Positions 19,520 to 31,493 of a DNA stretch of 64,000 nt are shown piece after piece. Below the pieces are notes generated by a model that was not told the origin of the DNA, made no database searches, and saw only the letters and a list, made by a program, of their open reading frames with translations. The first letter of the stretch is position 1, and the number at the start of each line of letters is the position of its first letter. Both the position numbers and the translations under genes were made by a program. The stretch spans positions 459,622 through 523,621 of the forward strand of contig NZ_FYBQ01000001.1 in assembly GCF_900186125.1 (NCBI RefSeq), read 5' to 3'. This DNA is from Listeria goaensis (GTDB lineage Bacteria; Bacillota; Bacilli; Lactobacillales; Listeriaceae).

Positions 19520-20656
19520 TTAATCGCCTTTAAAAGCTTTTTTCATTTTGTCGAAGAAACCTGATGTTTGCTCATCAACTTTATCGCCTATTGTCGCCCC
19601 GAACTCACGTAAAATGTCTTTTTGTTTATCATCGAGTTTTTTCGGTACGATAACTTTCACGGACACGTGTTGGTCGCCTGTGCCGCTGCCGCGAAGATGT
19701 GGAACACCTTTACCTCGCATACGGAAAGTCGTGCCTGTTTGCGTACCCGCAGGAATTTTAAGACGCACTTTACCATGAACAGTTGGCACATCAATTTCGT
19801 CGCCTAATGCTGCTTGAACGAATGTTAGTGGTACTTCTACAAAAATATCATCGCCATCTCGTTCGAAAAATTCGTCTGGAATAATGACAAATACTACGAA
19901 TAAATCGCCGCTTGGTCCGCCGTTAATACCAGCTTCCCCTTCGCCAGCAACACGCATTTGTTGCCCATCATTCACACCAGCGGGCACTTTCAATTTGATT
20001 TTTTTCGTCTTTTTCACGCGACCTGTACCGTGACAAGTAGAACATTTATCTTTAATTTCTTTTCCTGTGCCATTACAGTAACTACACGTACGTTTATTCA
20101 CGATTCTTCCAAATGGTGTATTTTGCTCCACATTAATGGAACCTTTTCCGTCACAATGCGAACATTTTTCAGGATGTGTGCCTGGTTTTGCTCCTGAACC
20201 ATGACAAGTATCGCATTCTTCTTCACGCGGAATTTCAATTTCAGCTTCTTTTCCAAAAACTGCTTCTTTAAATTTTAAGCGCATTGTATATTGTAAATCA
20301 TTTCCTTGGCGCGGTGCATTTGGGTCTTGACGCGCACCGCCGCCTCCGAAGAATGTATCAAAGATGTCTTCAAATCCTGAAAATCCTCCGCTCGAATAGC
20401 CGCCAGAGAAACCGCCACCGCCGCCGCCAAATTGATTTGGATCAACGTGTCCATACTGATCGTACTGCGCGCGTTTGTTTTCATCACTTAATACTTCATA
20501 CGCCTCAGAAATCTCTTTAAACTTCTCATCAGCGCCACTCTCTTTATTGATATCCGGATGGTACTTTTTGGACAGTTTCCGGTATGCTTTTTTGATTTCA
20601 TCTGCCGTAGCGCTCTTTGAAACGCCAAGTACTTCATAATAATCGCGTTTGGCCAT
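19520..20656 (-). CDS. dnaJ: Chaperone DnaJ (Hsp40)
   Basis: Co-chaperone that delivers clients and stimulates DnaK ATPase. J domain with HPD at 33-35, Gly/Phe-rich linker (about 75-110), zinc domain with four CxxCxGxG repeats (about 145-210) and C-terminal client-binding domain. At 378 aa it has normal type I length. Fifth open frame of the heat-shock operon after hrcA-grpE-dnaK. Confidence 0.98.
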   Translation of the reverse strand: MAKRDYYEVLGVSKSATADEIKKAYRKLSKKYHPDINKESGADEKFKEISEAYEVLSDENKRAQYDQYGHVDPNQFGGGGGGFSGGYSSGGFSGFEDIFDTFFGGGGARQDPNAPRQGNDLQYTMRLKFKEAVFGKEAEIEIPREEECDTCHGSGAKPGTHPEKCSHCDGKGSINVEQNTPFGRIVNKRTCSYCNGTGKEIKDKCSTCHGTGRVKKTKKIKLKVPAGVNDGQQMRVAGEGEAGINGGPSGDLFVVFVIIPDEFFERDGDDIFVEVPLTFVQAALGDEIDVPTVHGKVRLKIPAGTQTGTTFRMRGKGVPHLRGSGTGDQHVSVKVIVPKKLDDKQKDILREFGATIGDKVDEQTSGFFDKMKKAFKGD

Positions 20657-20773
20657 CCGCCATCACTCCTTTTCATTATCCTTACGTATTGTATCACAAG
20701 ACTTTTGATAAGAACAGCCTACAAGCCGGAAAAAGCCAAAGCCACTATGACTTTGACCTTTTCTACTGCTTAC

Positions 20774-22618
<1,845 letters not shown>

Positions 22619-22652
22619 TTAAATTCCTCCTGAATATATATAATAAAGTTGT

Positions 22653-23219
22653 TTACTCGTTTACTTTGACCATAGAAGGTCTAATTACGCGGTCTTTAAT
22701 CTTGTAGCCTTTTTGTAGTTCTGCAGTTATTTCATTGCTTGCCGCGTTTTCATCTTGATCTTGCATAATCGCTTGATGGAAATTCGGATCGAATTGTTCA
22801 CCTAAGGCTTTAATGCTCTCGACGCCTTCTTTTTGTAAAGCCGTCACAATTTGGCTGTACACCATGTTCATGCCTTTTAAAATCGCTTGTACTTCCTCGT
22901 TATCCGATTCAGAATCAAGCGCCTTTTCAAAGCTGTCAAGCGCTGGTAGCAAATCTTCTGCTAAGCTTTGAGAACGAAACTTCATCGCCGCCTCACGGTC
23001 TAGCGTGTTACGTTTTTTGACATTTTCAAAATCAGCATGTAAACGCAAATAGCGATTTTCTTGTTTTGCAAGTTCTTCTTCAAGCTCAGCAATTTTAGCT
23101 TCTAAAGCTTTTGCCGCTTCTTGCTCTTCCATCTCAACTTCTACTTCATTTGTTTCAACATCTGCTTCTTTTTGAAGCTCTTCTTCCAATTTAGCTTGCT
23201 TATCTTTTTTCTCAGACAA
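22653..23219 (-). CDS. grpE: Nucleotide exchange factor GrpE, TTG start
   Basis: ADP-release factor for DnaK. The TTG at 23219 is chosen because AGGAGG lies 8 nt upstream; the in-frame GTG at 23228 overlaps that site. The 188-residue protein has an acidic N-terminus, a long coiled coil (about 35-90) with [16 protein letters not shown], and a beta domain ending [11 protein letters not shown]. Non-ATG initiation may set its ratio to DnaK. Position between hrcA and dnaK is canonical. Confidence 0.93.
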   Translation of the reverse strand: MSEKKDKQAKLEEELQKEADVETNEVEVEMEEQEAAKALEAKIAELEEELAKQENRYLRLHADFENVKKRNTLDREAAMKFRSQSLAEDLLPALDSFEKALDSESDNEEVQAILKGMNMVYSQIVTALQKEGVESIKALGEQFDPNFHQAIMQDQDENAASNEITAELQKGYKIKDRVIRPSMVKVNE

Positions 23220-23261
23220 AAGTGTCACCTCCTGAAAAAACGTTCGTTTCTTCAGCCCTTT

Positions 23262-24299
23262 CTATTTTTGGTTCTCATGATAAAGTTTTGTTAAAACGGT
23301 TGTTAAATCGCGACTAAATACATCGACTAGCCCGAGCATTCGGCTATATTCCATTCTTGTCGGACCGAGTAGGACGATACCGCCAACGCGCTCATCGGCA
23401 ATTTGGTAGGTCGCTGTCACGATACTTAAATCGTCCATGAATTCGTTGTTCAGTTCGCGACCAAATTTAACCGCAATCCCGTCAGGAATATCGCGGAATA
23501 AATCATAAAGGACATCTTCCGCTTCAACCAGTTGCAAGAAACCACGAATTTTCGCAATATCATGAAACTCAGGTTGATTTAAAATATTCGTTTTCCCCCC
23601 GAGATAAATGCGTTCTTTATTCACACGATGCAGCGTATTTAACAAAATATCGCTCATGTGCTCAGCATTTTCAACATGTTCGGTGAGAAGCGCCTGTACT
23701 TCGTGCGCGATACGGAACTCTAGATGGTCAAGCGGAACTCCGACCAAGCGATCGTTTAAAATGTTCACGGTCCTCTCCATATCCGAAAGTGTAACCCCAG
23801 CAGGGAGCGCCACCAAATGATTGTCCACATGACCTTGATCCGTAATTAAAATCAGCATTGCTTGCTGGCGACTAATCGGCACAAACCGAAATCCGCTCAA
23901 CCTATTTGCAGCTGAATGTGGACCAAGCACAATGGACGTATAGCTTGTCAATTCCGAAAGTAGCGATGCCGAATTTTGAATCAGCTCTTCCGCCTCATCG
24001 TAATCCGCTTGAAATACCGACTGAATCACCTTTTGATCTTCTTTTGAAAGTTCCTTTGGCTTTAATAAATAGTCCACATAAAACCGGTAACCTTTCTCAG
24101 ATGGTACTCGCCCCGAAGATGAATGCGTCTTTTCAATAAAGCCGTATTCTTCAAGCACGCTCATTTCATTTCGAATTGTCGCAGAGCTGTAAGGAAGGTC
24201 GCTTTCTTTTAGCAGATTTTTAGAACCCACAGGCTGAACAGTCCAAGTGAAATGATCGATAATCGCTCGAAAAATCTGAAGCTGCCTTTCCGTCAACAT
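23262..24299 (-). CDS. hrcA: Heat-inducible transcription repressor HrcA
   Basis: Repressor of class I heat-shock genes that binds CIRCE and needs GroEL for activity. The ATG at 24299 gives 345 aa starting [13 protein letters not shown]; a GAGGTG site lies upstream. An N-terminal winged helix-turn-helix (about 1-75, with [11 protein letters not shown]) precedes the dimerisation and GAF-like domains ([13 protein letters not shown]). A CIRCE element lies 18-44 nt upstream of its start, so it represses its own operon. Confidence 0.97.
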   Translation of the reverse strand: MLTERQLQIFRAIIDHFTWTVQPVGSKNLLKESDLPYSSATIRNEMSVLEEYGFIEKTHSSSGRVPSEKGYRFYVDYLLKPKELSKEDQKVIQSVFQADYDEAEELIQNSASLLSELTSYTSIVLGPHSAANRLSGFRFVPISRQQAMLILITDQGHVDNHLVALPAGVTLSDMERTVNILNDRLVGVPLDHLEFRIAHEVQALLTEHVENAEHMSDILLNTLHRVNKERIYLGGKTNILNQPEFHDIAKIRGFLQLVEAEDVLYDLFRDIPDGIAVKFGRELNNEFMDDLSIVTATYQIADERVGGIVLLGPTRMEYSRMLGLVDVFSRDLTTVLTKLYHENQK

Positions 24300-24316
24300 A
24301 CCTTTCACCTCTTTTT

Positions 24317-24343
24317 TTAGCACTCAAATCGTTCAAGTGCTAA
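24317..24343 (-). promoter_or_regulatory. CIRCE operator for HrcA
   Basis: TTAGCACTC-N9-AAGTGCTAA on the plus strand, one base off the perfect inverted repeat. It overlaps the predicted start of the hrcA transcript. Confidence 0.95.
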
Positions 24344-24354
24344 ATACAAGTATA

Positions 24355-24383
24355 AATTTACCAAACAAATCAGCTCTAGTCAA
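24355..24383 (-). promoter_or_regulatory. Probable sigma-A promoter of hrcA-grpE-dnaK-dnaJ
   Basis: TTGACT (24378-24383), 17 nt, TAAATT (24355-24360) on the minus strand. The start would fall just before CIRCE. TATACT at 24349-24354 is an alternative -10 without a matching -35. Confidence 0.55.
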
Positions 24384-24420
24384 CTGAAAACACTTCATTT
24401 CAGACTAAAGACCGACTTGT

Positions 24421-24437
24421 TTGGTCAAAATTGGTCA
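24421..24437 (+). promoter_or_regulatory. Candidate CtsR operator upstream of hrcA
   Basis: Direct repeat GGTCAAA-ATT-GGTCAAC, close to the CtsR heptad consensus RGTCAAA-NAN-RGTCAAA. It differs at the centre of the spacer and the last base. It lies about 40 bp upstream of the hrcA -35. Confidence 0.55.
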
Positions 24438-24447
24438 ACCATGCGAT

Positions 24448-25575
24448 TTATAAGAACTCACGAAAAACGTTATTTCCTAAAAAACGACCTTCTCTTGTTA
24501 ATTTTACATATTCTTTCGTATTTTCAAGCCACCCATTTTCAACTGTCGTAGCAATCGCTTTCTGAAATGTAGCATCTAACTCCCGGTCAAATTTCTCAAA
24601 AAACCTCACCTTGCTGACACCATCAACTTTGCGAAGCCCAAGAAACATCTCTTCCTCCATCTCCTCTTTAAGAGATAAATCTTTTGTTTGAAAAATGGGA
24701 AGCCTGCCCTCTTCAAGCGGTGTCATATATTGCTTCAGCGGACCAAAGTTGCTGTACCGCGTATCATTTAAATAACCATGTGCGCCTGCTCCAAAGCCGA
24801 AATAATGCTCATTGCTCCAATAAACTATATTATGGCGGCTTTTAAATCCTTCTTCAGCAAAATTGCTAATTTCATATTGCTTCTTCCCGCGTCGTTCCAT
24901 CTCACTCATCAAAAAATCATACATGTTCGCTTCGGCATCTTGGTTTGGCAAAATAAGTTGTCCCTTTTGCATCAAATTATAAAATATCGTTTTCGGTTCA
25001 ATAATGAGCGAGTAAGCTGAATAATGCGGTAAATCAAGCGCTAACGCTTTTTGAAGTGTATCTTTAAAGTCGTCTTCCGTTTGACCCGGCAAACTAAAAA
25101 TTAAATCAATACTAACATTCCGAAAACCAACTTTTTCCATATTCTGAATAGACTGATACACATCTGCTACAGTATGGATTCTACCAATTTTCTTTAGTAG
25201 GTCATTATTAAAACTCTGAACGCCCATACTAATCCGATTGACCCCACTTTGTTTCATTGCATTTAATTTAGAAACAGAAAGGTCGCCTGGGTTTGCCTCA
25301 AACGAAAACTCCACATCTTGCGAAAGTGGAAAAATCCGATGAACTGCTTCACACAATCGCTCAATTTGGTTCTCGCTTAACGTTGTTGGTGTCCCTCCGC
25401 CGACAAACACGGTTTCCACTGTATCAAGCTTTTTCAAAGCTGTCGCCATCTCCATTTCTTGAATGAGCAAATCAACGTAGCGTTCCACAGGTTGCCCTTC
25501 TAGAAACACTTTGTTGAAGTCGCAATAATAACAGATATGTTCGCAAAAAGGAATATGAATATACACGGCCGTCAT
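24448..25575 (-). CDS. hemW: Heme chaperone HemW (radical SAM, formerly HemN-like)
   Basis: Radical SAM family protein. The Cx3Cx2C cluster (C11, C15, C18) is present when started at the ATG at 25575. The HNIVYW motif (HNxxYW) marks HemW rather than the coproporphyrinogen dehydrogenase HemN, so a heme-delivery role is more likely. Length is 375 aa. A GTG three codons upstream is an alternative start; neither has a strong ribosome site. It follows lepA behind a terminator. Confidence 0.9.
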   Translation of the reverse strand: MTAVYIHIPFCEHICYYCDFNKVFLEGQPVERYVDLLIQEMEMATALKKLDTVETVFVGGGTPTTLSENQIERLCEAVHRIFPLSQDVEFSFEANPGDLSVSKLNAMKQSGVNRISMGVQSFNNDLLKKIGRIHTVADVYQSIQNMEKVGFRNVSIDLIFSLPGQTEDDFKDTLQKALALDLPHYSAYSLIIEPKTIFYNLMQKGQLILPNQDAEANMYDFLMSEMERRGKKQYEISNFAEEGFKSRHNIVYWSNEHYFGFGAGAHGYLNDTRYSNFGPLKQYMTPLEEGRLPIFQTKDLSLKEEMEEEMFLGLRKVDGVSKVRFFEKFDRELDATFQKAIATTVENGWLENTKEYVKLTREGRFLGNNVFREFL

Positions 25576-25596
25576 ACACGCCACACTTCTTTCTTT

Positions 25597-25633
25597 AAAA
25601 AAGAGCTGCCAAAAATGAGTGGCAACTCTTTTG
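25597..25633 (-). terminator. Terminator between lepA and hemW
   Basis: Stem AAAGAG-T-TGCC opposite GGCA-G-CTCTTT with a T-run on the minus strand. Confidence 0.8.
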
Positions 25634-25635
25634 TT

Positions 25636-27462
25636 TTATTGATTGTCGTCCATTTTCAAAATAGCCATAAAGGCTTCTTGTGGCACTTCCACAGATCCAA
25701 TCTGCTTCATCCGCTTTTTACCTTCTTTTTGTTTCTCAAGCAATTTGCGTTTACGCGATACGTCCCCGCCGTAACATTTTGCTAAGACGTTCTTACGCAA
25801 AGCTTTAATCGTCGAGCGAGCCACAATTTTAGTCCCTATTGCAGCTTGAATCGGCACTTCAAATTGCTGGCGCGGAATCAGTTCGCGTAATTTTTCTACA
25901 ATAATTTTACCGCGCTCATAAGCAAAGTCACGGTGAACAATGAAGCTAAGTGCATCTACTTTTTCCCCATTAAGTAAAATATCCATCTTAACGAGCTTCG
26001 AAGTTTGATAGCCCAGCACTTCATAGTCAAATGATGCATAGCCTTTCGTGCTAGACTTCAACTGGTCAAAGAAATCATAAACGATTTCAGATAGCGGAAT
26101 CTCATAAATGATGCTCACCCGAATATCGTCCAAATATTCCATTGTAATAAAGTTTCCGCGTTTATTTTGCGCAAGTTCCATAACCGCACCAACGTACTCA
26201 TTTGGCACCATCACCGTCGCCTTCACGTAGGGCTCTTCCACAGATTCAATAACGCCTGGCTCTGGCATTTCCGCCGGATTATCCACAACAATTTGTTCCC
26301 CGTCCGTCAAATTCACATGATAAATAACACTTGGAGCTGTTGTAATCAAATCAATATTAAATTCACGTTCAATCCGCTCTTGAATAATTTCCATATGCAA
26401 AAGTCCCAAAAATCCAGAACGGAATCCGAAACCGAGTGCTTGAGAAGTTTCCGCCTCAAATTGAAGTGCAGAATCGTTCAATTCCAATTTTTCAAGTGCA
26501 TCACGCAAGTCGTTGTATTTGGAAGAATCAATCGGATATAAACCACAATACACCATCGGGTTCAACTTCCGGTATCCTGGCAAAGCTTCCTTCGCTGGAT
26601 TATTTGCAAGCGTAATAGTATCGCCGACACGCGTATCTCCAACATTTTTAATCGAAGCTGTCAAATAACCAACATCTCCAACCATTAAAACATCTTGAGC
26701 CGTTGCTTTCGGTTTAAAAACTCCAACCTCTGTGACTTCAAACTCCTTGCCATTTGACATCATACGGATTTTGTCCCCAGCTTTCACTGTACCTTCAACG
26801 ATTCGAATGTTCGCAATAACACCGCGATACGCATCAAACACCGAGTCAAAAATAAGCGCTTGTAAAGGCGCGTCAATATCCCCTTGTGGCGCCGGAACTT
26901 TCTCCACAATTTGCTCTAAAATATCTTCAATGCCGATGCCCGCCTTAGCAGAAGCAAGCACTGCCTCACTTGCGTCAAGCCCGATAACATCTTCAATTTC
27001 CTCGCGAACACGCTCCGGGTCAGCCGCAGGTAAATCAATTTTATTAATAACAGGTAAGATTTCTAAATCATTATCGAGCGCCAAATAAACATTTGCTAGC
27101 GTTTGCGCCTCGATACCTTGTGCAGCATCCACAACTAAAACAGCGCCCTCACACGCGGCAAGACTTCGCGACACTTCATAGGTGAAGTCGACATGCCCAG
27201 GAGTATCGATAAGATGGAAGGTGTAGGTTTCCCCGTCTTTAGCAGAATAGCTAAGTTGAACCGCATTTAATTTAATTGTAATCCCACGCTCTCTTTCAAG
27301 ATCCATCGAATCAAGTAACTGATCTTTCATTTCCCGATGCGTCAAAGCATGCGTTTTTTCTAAAATACGATCAGCTAACGTAGATTTCCCATGATCAATG
27401 TGAGCGATAATGGAAAAATTTCTTATTTTCTTTTGTCTTTCTAGCATTTCTTTTTTATTCAT
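25636..27462 (-). CDS. lepA: Elongation factor 4 (LepA), back-translocating GTPase
   Basis: Translational GTPase resembling EF-G without domain IV. G1 is AHIDHGKST (19-27), G3 DTPGHVDF, G4 NKIDLP; the C-terminal LepA-specific domain ends with the basic [17 protein letters not shown] segment. At 608 aa it is full length. It has a clear extended -10 promoter and is divergent from rpsT. Confidence 0.97.
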   Translation of the reverse strand: MNKKEMLERQKKIRNFSIIAHIDHGKSTLADRILEKTHALTHREMKDQLLDSMDLERERGITIKLNAVQLSYSAKDGETYTFHLIDTPGHVDFTYEVSRSLAACEGAVLVVDAAQGIEAQTLANVYLALDNDLEILPVINKIDLPAADPERVREEIEDVIGLDASEAVLASAKAGIGIEDILEQIVEKVPAPQGDIDAPLQALIFDSVFDAYRGVIANIRIVEGTVKAGDKIRMMSNGKEFEVTEVGVFKPKATAQDVLMVGDVGYLTASIKNVGDTRVGDTITLANNPAKEALPGYRKLNPMVYCGLYPIDSSKYNDLRDALEKLELNDSALQFEAETSQALGFGFRSGFLGLLHMEIIQERIEREFNIDLITTAPSVIYHVNLTDGEQIVVDNPAEMPEPGVIESVEEPYVKATVMVPNEYVGAVMELAQNKRGNFITMEYLDDIRVSIIYEIPLSEIVYDFFDQLKSSTKGYASFDYEVLGYQTSKLVKMDILLNGEKVDALSFIVHRDFAYERGKIIVEKLRELIPRQQFEVPIQAAIGTKIVARSTIKALRKNVLAKCYGGDVSRKRKLLEKQKEGKKRMKQIGSVEVPQEAFMAILKMDDNQ

Positions 27463-27515
27463 TATCCCAGCTCCTGATTTTGGCTCATCCCTTATAAGAT
27501 GGCAAGCTAAGCTTG

Positions 27516-27544
27516 ATTATATCAGTAGAAACACGATTATTCAA
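27516..27544 (-). promoter_or_regulatory. Promoter of lepA-hemW
   Basis: TTGAAT (27539-27544), 17 nt, TATAAT (27516-27521), with TG one base upstream of the -10 (extended -10), minus strand. Confidence 0.8.
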
Positions 27545-27594
27545 TGACTTCTTTCAAAAATAAATGATTTTTAAATAAAAATTGGAAAGTATTA

Positions 27595-27623
27595 TTGCAA
27601 ATCCGACAATCTTTATGTATAAT
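27595..27623 (+). promoter_or_regulatory. Promoter of rpsT
   Basis: TTGCAA (27595-27600), 17 nt, TATAAT (27618-27623), plus strand, followed by an 80-nt leader. Confidence 0.8.
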
Positions 27624-27703
27624 AACATTTGTTCTGATGTAATTTAAAAAGGGTATGTTTTGAAATAAATAGTACCTCATTAGTTTGGACGGAGGTGAAT
27701 GGA

Positions 27704-27955
27704 ATGCCAAATATTAAATCTGCGATTAAACGTGTAAAAACAACTGAAACACGCAACAGCCGTAACGTTGCTCAACGTTCCGCAATGCGTACAGCCATTA
27801 AAAAAGTAGAAGAAGCTGCTGCTACTAACGCTGACAACAAACAAGAATTATTTGTTGATGCCAGCAAAAAAATCGATTCTGCTGTATCTAAAGGCTTGAT
27901 TCATAAAAACAAAGCGGCTCGTAACAAATCTCGTTTAGCTGCTAAAGTTAAATAA
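27704..27955 (+). CDS. rpsT: Small ribosomal subunit protein bS20
   Basis: The ATG at 27704 follows GGAGGTGA at 8-nt spacing and gives 83 very basic residues beginning [15 protein letters not shown], which is bS20. It binds 16S rRNA early in 30S assembly. It is monocistronic, divergent from lepA, and ends in its own terminator. Confidence 0.97.
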   Translation: MPNIKSAIKRVKTTETRNSRNVAQRSAMRTAIKKVEEAAATNADNKQELFVDASKKIDSAVSKGLIHKNKAARNKSRLAAKVK

Positions 27956-27961
27956 TCGATG

Positions 27962-27988
27962 AAAACATCACTGTCGGTGGTGTTTTTT
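27962..27988 (+). terminator. Terminator of rpsT
   Basis: Ten-bp stem AAAACATCAC/GTGGTGTTTT with one G-U pair, then extra T. Confidence 0.85.
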
Positions 27989-27995
27989 GTTTGCA

Positions 27996-28103
27996 CAAAA
28001 AGCCCCAGACTGATGATAAACGACAATCTTCGGAGTTCTTGCCTCCGCTCCGGTACTCGGCAATGCGTGAGAATCTCATCATTTGGCATCAGTCTGATTG
28101 TGC
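27996..28103 (-). other. Structured intergenic element (candidate ncRNA or palindromic repeat)
   Basis: A perfect 10-bp inverted repeat, CAGACTGATG (28006-28015) and its complement (28087-28096), encloses 71 nt that are GC-richer than their surroundings and can form inner hairpins (TTGCC/GGCAA; GGAG/CTCC). An outer GCACAA/TTGTGC pair extends the stem. On the minus strand the 3' arm continues GGGGCTTTTTG, like a terminator. No credible coding frame fills it. It could be a small RNA, a large 3' UTR structure of holA, or a MITE-like repeat. Confidence 0.6.
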
Positions 28104-28149
28104 TTAGTACGTTTTGTTTGGCTTACGTTTAGCGTTTTTCTACAAGCTG

Positions 28150-28171
28150 AAAGACCTTATATAAGGTCTTT
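28150..28171. terminator. Perfect palindromic hairpin at the holA stop
   Basis: AAAGACCTTAT and its complement form a perfect 22-nt palindrome with T-runs on both sides. The holA stop codon (28157-28159) lies inside it. Confidence 0.7.
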
Positions 28172-29197
28172 TTGTCTTTTACGATAGTCCTCCAGCTCAA
28201 ACAAAAACCATTCCAATTTTTGCCCCCTATTCCCAACTCCCGTTTTCAACTCTAAATCAATCTCTGAAATACGTAGCAAAGCATAATTAAGTTCTTCCTG
28301 ACTAAATCCACGTGCTTGTTTTGCCGCTAGCTTCGCCCGAAATGGGTGAACTTTCAACGTGCCTGCCGCTTGTTGCGAACTATAGCCTTCTTTTTCTAAA
28401 ATTTTAAGCTGACTTAGAAGCCGGAACTGACTTCCAATTAAAGCCATAATTTTAATTGGCTCCTCTTTTTGTTTCAATAAGTCATAATAAATTCGAAGTG
28501 CACCTGAAATGTCTTGGGCAATCAATTTGTCGAGCAGTAAAAAGATATTTTGCTCCAGTGAGCGAACGACTAAATCATCAACGTCACTTAACCCAATTTG
28601 CTTTTCTTCAAATTTAAAAAGCATGAGTTTGTCTAGTTCATTCATCGCCGTAGTCAAATTTCCGCTTGTAAGTTCAAATAGACGCAAAATGGCATCTTGT
28701 TTCATCTCGAATTCATTTTGCTTCACTTTGTTTTGTATCCAGCCAATAAATTCTTTTTCATTTGGACGTTTCGCTTCAATAACTGTCGCTGTTTTTTTCA
28801 GCAGCTTCGTAAGTTTTTTACGCTCATCCAGCTTTTCAACGTGGGCAATGAAGCATAGAATGGAATAATCAACCGGTTCATTTAAATACGCTTCTAGTTT
28901 TTCCGTTTGATGTTCCACTTTACTTTTATTTTTTTCAGTCGTCAGAAAAGTCGGATTGCTAGCTAACACAAGGCGTTTCTCACCAAAAAATGGCAAAGTT
29001 TCCGCTTCTTCAAGCACTGATTGAATAGGCATTTCATCTAAATCAAAATGGACATAATTGAACTCCGTATCTTCTTCCGAAAGAACATTTTCAAGCAGTC
29101 GTTTCTTCGTTTCGTTGATAATATAATCTTCCACGCCGATAATTAAGTAAACAGGCGCAATCTTTTTTTGTTCTATTTTCTTCCACTCATCTATCAA
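28157..29197 (-). CDS. holA: DNA polymerase III delta subunit (clamp loader), TTG start
   Basis: Delta subunit that opens the sliding clamp. The protein shows an N-terminal AAA-like fold (PVYLIIGVEDYII), the LTSGNLTTAMNELDKL segment and a C-terminal collar domain. TTG at 29197 is chosen because GAGGAG lies 8 nt upstream; a GTG three codons earlier overlaps that site. Length 346 aa. It follows comEC, a common Firmicute arrangement. Confidence 0.92.
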   Translation of the reverse strand: MIDEWKKIEQKKIAPVYLIIGVEDYIINETKKRLLENVLSEEDTEFNYVHFDLDEMPIQSVLEEAETLPFFGEKRLVLASNPTFLTTEKNKSKVEHQTEKLEAYLNEPVDYSILCFIAHVEKLDERKKLTKLLKKTATVIEAKRPNEKEFIGWIQNKVKQNEFEMKQDAILRLFELTSGNLTTAMNELDKLMLFKFEEKQIGLSDVDDLVVRSLEQNIFLLLDKLIAQDISGALRIYYDLLKQKEEPIKIMALIGSQFRLLSQLKILEKEGYSSQQAAGTLKVHPFRAKLAAKQARGFSQEELNYALLRISEIDLELKTGVGNRGQKLEWFLFELEDYRKRQKDLI

Positions 29198-29220
29198 AAC
29201 AACCACTCCTCTCTCCCATC

Positions 29221-31485
29221 CTAATCCAATCCAGCTTTCTTTTCAAGCGTAAAATGAAACCCTTCGCCAAAAATATATGTTATCATTCCAGTTTGATCCG
29301 TTCGGAAAATTGCGACTTGATTTTTTTCAAGAGTCCTAAGCGTTTCCGCGTGTGGATGCCCGAAACGATTATTTAATCCACAAGAAATCAGCCCTAAGCG
29401 CGGCTTAACTGCCTTGACAAAAGCATCGGTTGTCGATGTTTTGCTTCCATGGTGCGCAACTTTTAAAATATCAGCTTGAATATCTTTGTTGCGAAGCACT
29501 TCTTCTGCTGGCGCTTCAATATCCCCTGTAAAAAGCCACGTCAGACCATCTAAATTTGCTTTTATGACAAGCGAATCATCGTTAGCACCTGCGCCTTTTT
29601 CATCAGGGTGTAAAACCGTTAAACTATTTTCCCCGTAATTAAAATGCGCACCTGACACAAGCTCCTCCACAGGAATATCATTTAACTCCAAAAGAGTCGC
29701 TCCTAAAATCGCTTTTTGACCAGAACCCGCACTAATATAAAGTTGTTCAATCCGCATTTCCTTAGCGAGCTCGTCTAGCGCCTCCATATGATCCGCATCT
29801 GCATGCGTAATAAAAACTTTATCAAGCTGCTTAACCCCACGCGCTTTTAAACTAGGCGCTAACACGTTTGTCCCTATCGAAAACTCTTTTTGTTTCCTCT
29901 GCCACTCTTCTTTTGCAAAAGGGAGTGTTCCCCCAGTATCGATTAAAAAGGTTCCAGCATTTCGAGGTAACTGTATCAAAATGCTATCCCCTTGCGACAC
30001 ATCAATGAAAACGACTTCCCCTTTAAGCGGGAAATTTTGCCAATTGCATAGACTTAAATAAACAACAAAAATGAAAAATGCCCGTTTAAAGTATTGTTTT
30101 TCAAGTAACATGAAAAAGAGAAATAGGATAATGATAAATAAACATAGGAAAATCCCGTTTGGTCTGCCAGTTACAATACTCTTAAAAGGTAGCTCCGCTA
30201 ATATTTGTGTCACTTGCTCGGTGAAATGAAGAAGCTGTGTAAGTATGAAGTTTGGAATGACAAAAAACAGTGGCTGTAAAGACATGAAAAAACACAAAAA
30301 AACAAGTGGCACAATGATGACTGAAAATAAAGGTACGTAAAAAATATTGAGCAAAATTCCAATAACCGAAAACTCATAGAAATGAAACATCATTACGATA
30401 GAAGATGCTAATGTGGAAATAATCGATATGGTAAGGCCACTCAACCACATATTCGCTATTCGATTTACAATCTTCCTTGATAAAATGATAGCAAAGGCGA
30501 CGCTATATGTTAATTGGAATCCTACTTCAAAAACAACATACGGATTTAAGAGGACAAAAAGTATGAATGTAAGTGAAATAGCCGACAAAGCAGATAGCTT
30601 CTTCGCAAAAAGTACAACTAAAAAACTCATTCCAGCGGCTCGAATAACTGGTGGATTACATCCTGCTAATAAGGCGTAGGATGGGATTAAAATGAGCAGC
30701 AGCACTCGACTTGCTTCACGCGTTAAACCGGCACGAAGGAACAGCCCGAAAGAAAGCGATACAAACAAACTAACATGCAGGCCTGAAATAGCCAAAAGAT
30801 GCACAACGCCGAGTTTTTGATATTGGCTAAAAATATCATCATCAAATAAACTTTTTTCGCCAACAATTAAAGCCGCAACGTACGGCGAAGCTTTTTCGTC
30901 ATAAGTTCGTTCGATGTAGTCGATAATCGAATGTCTAATATTTTCAACTTTTTGAAGGAAATTTTCCTTTTTCGACTCCCCAAATTGAATATTTGTAGCC
31001 TTCGCTACATAGTGAATTCCTTTGTGTTTTAAATAATTTTGGTAATTAAACTGGGCATCATTTCGATTGGGTGTAGGGCGTTCTAAGGTCGCGTTAGCTG
31101 TGTAGGACATACCCAGTTTTAACTTTTGAAGAAGTTCTTTTTCAGCTTTTGAAGTGATTTTATATGTGACAAGAATTTTTTCTTGTTGATAAAAGGAAAT
31201 GAATTGCAGTTTGTCCCCATCAATTTTCAATTCGGATTGAATGAAATTAGCTACTTTTATTTCTTCTGGTTTTAACTTGGTTACATTGCGTTGTTCTACC
31301 GTAGTTATATACAGAAAGGTCGCAATTGCCACAAAAAATAAGAGCATACACTTTTTATCTTTTATGCTTAATATGAGACATAGTGCGAAATTGATGGCTA
31401 AAAAAAGAGGAGTCAAAAAGACTCCTAAAATGGAAAAAATAAGAACCACAACCGAAAAAAATGTATATCGTTCGATGGCCTTCAC
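29221..31485 (-). CDS. comEC: Competence protein ComEC/Rec2, DNA channel
   Basis: Polytopic membrane protein proposed to carry single-stranded DNA across the membrane. It has an N-terminal TM pair, an OB-like extracellular domain, a competence domain with many TM helices (about 225-490) and a C-terminal metallo-beta-lactamase-like domain with HADADHMEAL and HHGSKTST. At 754 aa it is full length and intact. The first codon is GTG with a weak ribosome site, so the start is less sure than the gene. It is in operon with comEA and comEB. Confidence 0.94.
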   Translation of the reverse strand: MKAIERYTFFSVVVLIFSILGVFLTPLFLAINFALCLILSIKDKKCMLLFFVAIATFLYITTVEQRNVTKLKPEEIKVANFIQSELKIDGDKLQFISFYQQEKILVTYKITSKAEKELLQKLKLGMSYTANATLERPTPNRNDAQFNYQNYLKHKGIHYVAKATNIQFGESKKENFLQKVENIRHSIIDYIERTYDEKASPYVAALIVGEKSLFDDDIFSQYQKLGVVHLLAISGLHVSLFVSLSFGLFLRAGLTREASRVLLLILIPSYALLAGCNPPVIRAAGMSFLVVLFAKKLSALSAISLTFILFVLLNPYVVFEVGFQLTYSVAFAIILSRKIVNRIANMWLSGLTISIISTLASSIVMMFHFYEFSVIGILLNIFYVPLFSVIIVPLVFLCFFMSLQPLFFVIPNFILTQLLHFTEQVTQILAELPFKSIVTGRPNGIFLCLFIIILFLFFMLLEKQYFKRAFFIFVVYLSLCNWQNFPLKGEVVFIDVSQGDSILIQLPRNAGTFLIDTGGTLPFAKEEWQRKQKEFSIGTNVLAPSLKARGVKQLDKVFITHADADHMEALDELAKEMRIEQLYISAGSGQKAILGATLLELNDIPVEELVSGAHFNYGENSLTVLHPDEKGAGANDDSLVIKANLDGLTWLFTGDIEAPAEEVLRNKDIQADILKVAHHGSKTSTTDAFVKAVKPRLGLISCGLNNRFGHPHAETLRTLEKNQVAIFRTDQTGMITYIFGEGFHFTLEKKAGLD

Positions 31486-31493
31486 TCCGTTTC

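Noticed and set aside
27901..28089. 62-codon minus-strand frame across the structured element
   Set aside because: Runs antisense into rpsT; no start signal; the region is better explained by its inverted repeats.
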